A stretch of DNA of 64,000 nucleotides from Bacillota bacterium (GTDB lineage: Bacteria > Bacillota > Clostridia > Lachnospirales > Lachnospiraceae). Below the pieces are notes generated by a model that was given only the letters and a program-made list of their open reading frames with translations, ran no database searches and had not been told where the DNA came from. The stretch covers positions 62,001 to 126,000 of the forward strand of contig JAEVYY010000009.1 of NCBI GenBank assembly GCA_023392535.1, read 5' to 3'. Below, piece after piece: positions 62,507 to 64,000 of the stretch. The position numbers were made by a program, and so were the translations under genes. Position 1 is the first letter of the stretch. Every line of letters starts with the position of its first letter.

Positions 62507-64000
62507 TTAAAATAACCCTGTAATTACTCCATCCTCATTCACATCAATAGTAATCGCTGCCGGAGCCTTAGGCAATCCTGGCATTGTCATGACTGCTCCT
62601 GTAAGAACCACAACAAATCCTGCTCCCGCAGATACATATACTTCTCTAACAGTAATCTCAAAATCTTCCGGTCTTCCGAGAAGTGATGGATCATCTGATA
62701 AAGAGTATTGTGTCTTTGCCATACAAACAGGTAAATTGCCAAATCCTAACTCTTCCAATTTCGATAGTTGTTTATTCGCTACTGGAGAGAACTGAACTCC
62801 AGCAGCACCATAGATTTCTTTGGAAATTATATTGATTTTTTCTTTCAAAGGCAGTTCCTCTTTATAAAGTACACGAAATTCACTTTTCTTTGTTTCCAAT
62901 GTGTGAAGCACTGCATTCGCAAGCTCCGTACCACCTTCTCCACCTTTTTCCCAAACCTCAGAAATGGCGAAATCACAATTTCTTTTTTTGCAGAATTCCT
63001 TTACATAAGCGATTTCATCTTTGGTATCTGATATAAAAGAATTTAAAGTTACGATTACGGGTACTCTGTATTTCTGAAGATTTTCAATATGTTTTTGCAA
63101 ATTAACAATACCTTTTCTTAAAGCAACTAAATTTTCCTTGCTAAGATCCGCTTTTTCCACACCTCCATTATATTTTAATGCACGAATCGTAGCGACCAGT
63201 ACTACGGCATCTGGACAAAGTCCCGCCATACGACACTTGATATCAAAGAATTTTTCTGCTCCCAGATCAGCACCAAACCCCGCTTCTGTAATTACATAAT
63301 CTGCCATCTTAAGGGCTGTCTTTGTAGCTCTTACGCTATTACATCCATGTGCAATATTAGCAAATGGACCTCCGTGCACAATTGCCGGTGTATATTCTAT
63401 CGTTTGTATAAGATTAGGCTTCATCGCATCTTTCAATAGTGCCGCCATTGAGCCAACTGCATCTAAATCTGCGGCAGTTACTGGGTTTCCTTCATAATTG
63501 TAAGCGACCACCATTCTTCCCAGTTTTTTCTTCAGATCATTCATATCCATAGCGAGGCAGAGAACTGCCATAATTTCAGATGCTACCGTGATGACAAAAT
63601 GATCTTCCCTTACGACCCCATCTGTCTTATTGCCAAGTCCCACTACTATGTTGCGCAGTACCCGGTCATTCATATCCAGACATCTTTTCCAGACAATTTG
63701 TCTGGTATCAATTTGCAGAACATTCCCTTGCTGTATGTGGTTGTCCAATAAAGCTGCAAGTAAATTGTTCGCTGAAGTTATTGCATGAAAATCTCCTGTA
63801 AAATGAAGATTCAGATCTTCCATTGGAACAACTTGCGCATATCCCCCTCCGGCTGCACCGCCCTTGATTCCAAAACATGGTCCCAAAGAAGGTTCTCGCA
63901 ATGCAATCATTGCTTTTTTTCCCAGTTTTCCAAAAGCTTCGCCAAGTCCAACACTTATTGTTGTTTTTCCTTCCCCTGCCGGTGTCGGATTAATTGCAGT
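62507..64000 (-). CDS. fhs: Formate-tetrahydrofolate ligase, partial at window edge
   Basis: 498 codons of the about 556-codon enzyme are present and the start lies beyond position 64000. The P-loop region (PTPAGEGKTT) is at 63943-63984, followed by ALREPSLGPCFGIKGGAAGGG. The C-terminus reads MPGLPKAPAAITIDV. It ligates formate to THF using ATP, the entry of the methyl branch of the Wood-Ljungdahl pathway and of purine synthesis. folD and nfnAB downstream make a coherent one-carbon and NADPH unit. Confidence 0.97.
   Translation of the reverse strand, partial: TAINPTPAGEGKTTISVGLGEAFGKLGKKAMIALREPSLGPCFGIKGGAAGGGYAQVVPMEDLNLHFTGDFHAITSANNLLAALLDNHIQQGNVLQIDTRQIVWKRCLDMNDRVLRNIVVGLGNKTDGVVREDHFVITVASEIMAVLCLAMDMNDLKKKLGRMVVAYNYEGNPVTAADLDAVGSMAALLKDAMKPNLIQTIEYTPAIVHGGPFANIAHGCNSVRATKTALKMADYVITEAGFGADLGAEKFFDIKCRMAGLCPDAVVLVATIRALKYNGGVEKADLSKENLVALRKGIVNLQKHIENLQKYRVPVIVTLNSFISDTKDEIAYVKEFCKKRNCDFAISEVWEKGGEGGTELANAVLHTLETKKSEFRVLYKEELPLKEKINIISKEIYGAAGVQFSPVANKQLSKLEELGFGNLPVCMAKTQYSLSDDPSLLGRPEDFEITVREVYVSAGAGFVVVLTGAVMTMPGLPKAPAAITIDVNEDGVITGLF

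Noticed and set aside
1..64000. CRISPR arrays, tRNA or rRNA genes, prophage, transposases, toxin-antitoxin pairs
   Set aside because: None could be recognised by repeats, cloverleaf signatures or protein motifs on either strand.

Overview
The window looks like chromosomal DNA from an anaerobic, spore-forming, low-GC Firmicute, most likely class Clostridia and probably Lachnospiraceae-like. The evidence is the AT-rich sequence, strong AGGAGG-type ribosome binding sites, sporulation genes (GerW/YtfJ, YqfC, YqfD, a SpoVB-type flippase), NfnAB, a B12-dependent MetH without a reactivation domain, formate-tetrahydrofolate ligase, and the GGGtGRT/NifU-like gene pair. Almost everything is on the minus strand. 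Only rpmB, an HD-GYP-like gene, a LysR regulator and a small lipoprotein are on the plus strand. I saw no tRNA, rRNA, CRISPR array, prophage, integrase or insertion sequence. No gap between genes exceeds 300 bases.

Layout: 1-4.6 kb holds asp23, fakA, recG and a degV-type gene cut by the window edge. 4.7-7.4 kb has rpmB facing a sporulation-linked operon: an unknown gene, a DUF2953 protein, gerW, a 46-residue membrane protein and a J-domain coiled-coil protein. 7.7-9.2 kb has a degenerate HD-GYP protein and a Nudix hydrolase. 8.7-16.9 kb carries cell-wall, division and recombination genes (ftsW/rodA type, class B PBP, U32 peptidase, zapA, ruvAB). 16.4-19.3 kb has a Gx-transporter gene, a NusG-II protein, a DUF4037 nucleotidyltransferase-like protein and a TPR protein.

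19.4-29.8 kb is an amino-acid block: leuCD with a divergent LysR gene, ilvC, two different acetolactate synthase small-subunit genes, ilvB and metH. 30-33.2 kb is the most accessory stretch: a lipoprotein, a long-stem RNA-like structure, an alpha/beta hydrolase, an M48 protease and a decayed histidine-phosphatase remnant. 33.2-38.1 kb has the GGGtGRT/NifU-like operon and an ABC importer. 38.2-42.4 kb has a left-handed-beta-helix protein, topB and miaB.

42.5-49.3 kb carries ldh, proA, 5-formyl-THF cyclo-ligase, a DUF896 gene, proB and two flavoproteins. 49.3-57.4 kb is a BofC-like protein, a flippase and the conserved ybeY / 7TM-HD / phoH / yqfD / yqfC cluster, then rlmH and a zinc-ribbon membrane protein. 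57.5-64 kb links NADPH and one-carbon metabolism: a Dabb protein, nfnB, nfnA, a zinc-ribbon/TPR membrane protein, folD and the partial fhs.

No clear new multi-gene system is visible. The best leads are the uncharacterised GGGtGRT/NifU-like operon with a dyad in its promoter, two HD-family proteins that have each lost a metal-binding HD residue, two acetolactate synthase regulatory subunits under separate promoters, a possible leaderless transcript, an unannotated small membrane protein, and a long-stem structure after the lipoprotein gene.
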